From Syntrophaceae bacterium (GTDB taxonomy: Bacteria > Desulfobacterota > SM23-61), in the NCBI GenBank assembly GCA_003154025.1, contig PMCE01000322.1:20314-26911 (forward strand): a stretch of DNA of 6,598 bases, in the 5' to 3' direction. The first letter of the stretch is position 1, and each line of letters opens with the position of its first letter. Positions 4,682-6,598 of this stretch are shown piece after piece. Both the position numbers and the translations under genes were made by a program. The notes beneath the pieces are model-generated. The model ran no database searches and had not been told where the DNA came from. It saw nothing but the letters and a program-made list of their open reading frames with translations.

Positions 4682-6517
4682 ATGAAAGAAAAAAAATACG
4701 TCATGGGGAATACGGCCATCGCCCGCGGGGCCCTGGAGGCCGGGGTCCGGGTGGTCGCCGGCTATCCGGGGACCCCGGCCACGGAGATCGTGGATGAGTG
4801 CCTGGGAGTCCCGGGGGTCCACGTGGAGTGGGCCAACAACGAGAAAGTGGCCTTCGAGCTCTGCACCGGGGCCTCCCTGTGCCATGTGCGGGCCCTGCCG
4901 GTCATGAAGCACAACGGCACCAACGTTGTGACCGACTTTCTGATGCACGTGAACTTCACCGGCATCCGGGGAGGCATGGTGCTGATCTCTGCGGACGACC
5001 CGGGCGCGCTCTCCTCTCAGAACGAGGAAGACACCCGGATCCTGGTCCACCAGTACGCCCATCTGCCCATGTTCGACCCCAGCAACCCGGCCGAGGCCAA
5101 GGCCATGATCAAGGAGGCCTTCGAGCTTTCGGAAAAGACCGAGCTGGTCTTCTGCCTGCGTCCGGTGACCCGGGTCTGCCATGCCCGGGGGATCATCGAG
5201 TTCGACGACCTGCCCCAAGACCTGCCCCCGGCGCACTATGAGCCCGACCGGGAACGTTTCATCATGAGCGCGGTGGAGATGCCCCAGTTCGGGGGGCTCA
5301 AGCGGCCCCAGATCCGGCACCGCTGGCTGAACGAGAAACAGGCGGTCCTCGAGAAGATCATGGAGGAAAGCCCCTACAACTGGGTGGAGGAGGGACAGGG
5401 AAAAGTCGGTTTGATCGGCTGCGGCATGGGTTATACCTGGATCAAGGAAGCGGAGCAGTTCCTGGGCGCCAAACTTCCGCTCCTGAAACTGGGCACCCTC
5501 CCTCTTCCCCGGAAGAAACTCCTGGGTTTCGTCAAAGGCCTGGATCGCGTGGTGGTCTTCGAGGAGACCGAACCCTTCGTGGAAGGCCTCTGCAGAAAAA
5601 TCTTCCAGGAGGAGAAGGTGGGAGTGGAAGTTCTCGGGCGGAGCGGTTTCCTGCCTTCCGACGGAGAACTGAGCCTCGCGGCGGTCCTGGAGGGAATCGA
5701 AAAAGCGGCCCCCAAGGTCAAGGTGAAGAAGCCCGAAACGCCGGCGATGGATATCCACATTCCCATCCGGACCCGGACCCAGTGCGCGGGCTGCAATTAC
5801 CGGGGCATCCTCAACGCCCTGAAACAGACCGTCCGGAAGCACAAAGGCATTGTGGCCGGAGACATCGGCTGCCACGATGCCGGCTCCTTCCGCCCCCTGG
5901 AACTCCAGTCCACCATCTACTGCATGGGCTCGTCGGTTCCCATGGCCAGCGGAATGGTCCTTTCCGGAGTGAACCGGCCGGTCTTCGCCTTCATCGGGGA
6001 TTCCACCTTCTACCACAACGGGATCCTGGGGCTGATCAACGCGGCCAACAATAAGATTAACGTCAACGTGATCCTGGGGGAGAATACGGTCACGGCCATG
6101 ACCGGCTTCCAGCCCCACCCGGGAACGGGAACGACCCTGGCCGGGGAGAAGACCACTCCGATCAACGTGCCCAAACTGGCCGAGTCCATGGGAGTCAGTT
6201 ACCGGGTGGTCAATCCCTACGACATCAAACAGTGCAAGGAGGCCCTGGAGGCCGCGGTCAAGGAAGAGGGCCCGTCGCTGATCGTCTCTTCCATGCCCTG
6301 CTACCTCCTTTCCACCCGGCAGGGGAAGAAGGTCTTCGAGGCGCGGGAAGTGACCGTGGATGCGGAGAAATGCACGGGCTGCCAGATCTGCATCAACGAC
6401 TTCGGCTGCCCGGCCATCTCGTTCGATAAAAAGAAGAAGAAAGTTTCCATCGATCCTATGCTCTGCGTGGGCTGTGCGCTCTGCATAGACGTCTGCCAGA
6501 AGGGGGCCATCGCATGA
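4682..6517 (+). CDS. iorA: Indolepyruvate:ferredoxin oxidoreductase alpha subunit
   Basis: This 611-residue cytoplasmic subunit has the normal IorA length and order. The N-terminal pyruvate-oxidoreductase-like domain contains AGYPGTPATEI (26-36) and EWANNEKVAFE (49-59). The middle domain follows (about 240-340). The TPP-binding domain begins after CAGCNYRG (368-375) and holds IGDSTFYHNGILGLINA (438-454) and AMTGFQPHPGTG (472-483). The C-terminal ferredoxin-like module binds two [4Fe-4S] clusters through Cys564/567/570/576 (the last in the IorA-type C-x5-C-P) and Cys595/598/601/605. The enzyme oxidises indolepyruvate and other aryl-pyruvates to aryl-acetyl-CoA and reduces ferredoxin; it is oxygen-sensitive. 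AGGAGAGAGG (4667-4676) supports the ATG at 4682. The TGA stop overlaps the iorB start by four bases. The call is firm; the exact aryl-pyruvate preference is not visible. Confidence 0.97.
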   Translation: MKEKKYVMGNTAIARGALEAGVRVVAGYPGTPATEIVDECLGVPGVHVEWANNEKVAFELCTGASLCHVRALPVMKHNGTNVVTDFLMHVNFTGIRGGMVLISADDPGALSSQNEEDTRILVHQYAHLPMFDPSNPAEAKAMIKEAFELSEKTELVFCLRPVTRVCHARGIIEFDDLPQDLPPAHYEPDRERFIMSAVEMPQFGGLKRPQIRHRWLNEKQAVLEKIMEESPYNWVEEGQGKVGLIGCGMGYTWIKEAEQFLGAKLPLLKLGTLPLPRKKLLGFVKGLDRVVVFEETEPFVEGLCRKIFQEEKVGVEVLGRSGFLPSDGELSLAAVLEGIEKAAPKVKVKKPETPAMDIHIPIRTRTQCAGCNYRGILNALKQTVRKHKGIVAGDIGCHDAGSFRPLELQSTIYCMGSSVPMASGMVLSGVNRPVFAFIGDSTFYHNGILGLINAANNKINVNVILGENTVTAMTGFQPHPGTGTTLAGEKTTPINVPKLAESMGVSYRVVNPYDIKQCKEALEAAVKEEGPSLIVSSMPCYLLSTRQGKKVFEAREVTVDAEKCTGCQICINDFGCPAISFDKKKKKVSIDPMLCVGCALCIDVCQKGAIA

Positions 6518-6598
6518 AAATGGACGTCGTCATATCCGGCGTGGGAGGGCAGGGGAACATCTTTGCCTCCCTGGTCATCTCCCAGTACGCCATGAACA
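6514..6598 (+). CDS. iorB: Indolepyruvate oxidoreductase beta subunit (5' part only)
   Basis: The first 28 codons are in the window. They give MKMDVVISGVGGQGN followed by a hydrophobic helix (IFASLVISQYAM). The V-x-x-x-GVGGQGN motif is the start of the gamma-type oxidoreductase domain that forms IorB. The ATG overlaps the iorA stop as ATGA, so translation is coupled and the two subunits are made together. A second in-frame ATG two codons downstream is an alternative start. The gene is cut by the window edge, so its completeness is unknown. Confidence 0.9.
   Translation, partial: MKMDVVISGVGGQGNIFASLVISQYAMN

Noticed and set aside
4322..6118. Open frame of 598 codons on the minus strand opposite iorA
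   Set aside because: It lies antisense to a firmly identified iorA, has low-complexity His/Asp/Gly-rich composition with no recognisable domain, and continues through the intergenic repeats. It is a by-product of the GC-rich codon use of iorA.

Overview
The window reads as chromosomal DNA of a GC-rich anaerobic bacterium. Three things suggest this. There is an oxygen-sensitive indolepyruvate:ferredoxin oxidoreductase, a likely UGA-encoded selenocysteine in a GrdB/PrdB-like protein, and a thymidylate synthase of the short archaeal/methanogen-like type. A syntrophic or sulfate-reducing Desulfobacterota-like lineage would fit, but that is inference from gene content only. No rRNA, tRNA, CRISPR array or transposase gene is visible.

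Layout from left to right. Bases 1-403 hold no gene. They contain a dense nest of GC-rich palindromes (33-139, REP-like) and a good sigma70-type promoter (330-357). A two-gene plus-strand unit follows: a small SCP2-like protein (404-781), overlapped by an alpha/beta hydrolase (774-1625). Convergent to it lies a minus-strand series. In order of transcription this is a thymidylate synthase family protein (4312-3626), a Nudix CoA-diphosphatase-like hydrolase (3475-2906), a GrdB/PrdB-family selenoprotein (2731-1979, TGA at 2249-2251 read as Sec) and an exported rhodanese-like fragment cut off before its catalytic half (1913-1641). Divergent from the thymidylate synthase gene, iorA (4682-6517) is read to the right and is coupled by an ATGA overlap to the start of iorB, which runs off the window end.

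How the genes work together. iorA and iorB encode the two subunits of one enzyme, which oxidises aryl-pyruvates from aromatic amino acids to aryl-acetyl-CoA and reduces ferredoxin. The SCP2-like protein and the hydrolase are probably cotranscribed and may act on a shared hydrophobic substrate. The minus-strand genes are spaced 65-174 bases apart and may or may not be one operon; their functions do not form an obvious pathway.

The most notable points are the selenoprotein, which a standard gene caller would split into two ORFs of 160 and 88 residues, with a SECIS-like hairpin directly after the UGA, and two intergenic regions (3486-3627 and 4397-4506) built from inverted arrays of a degenerate heptanucleotide.
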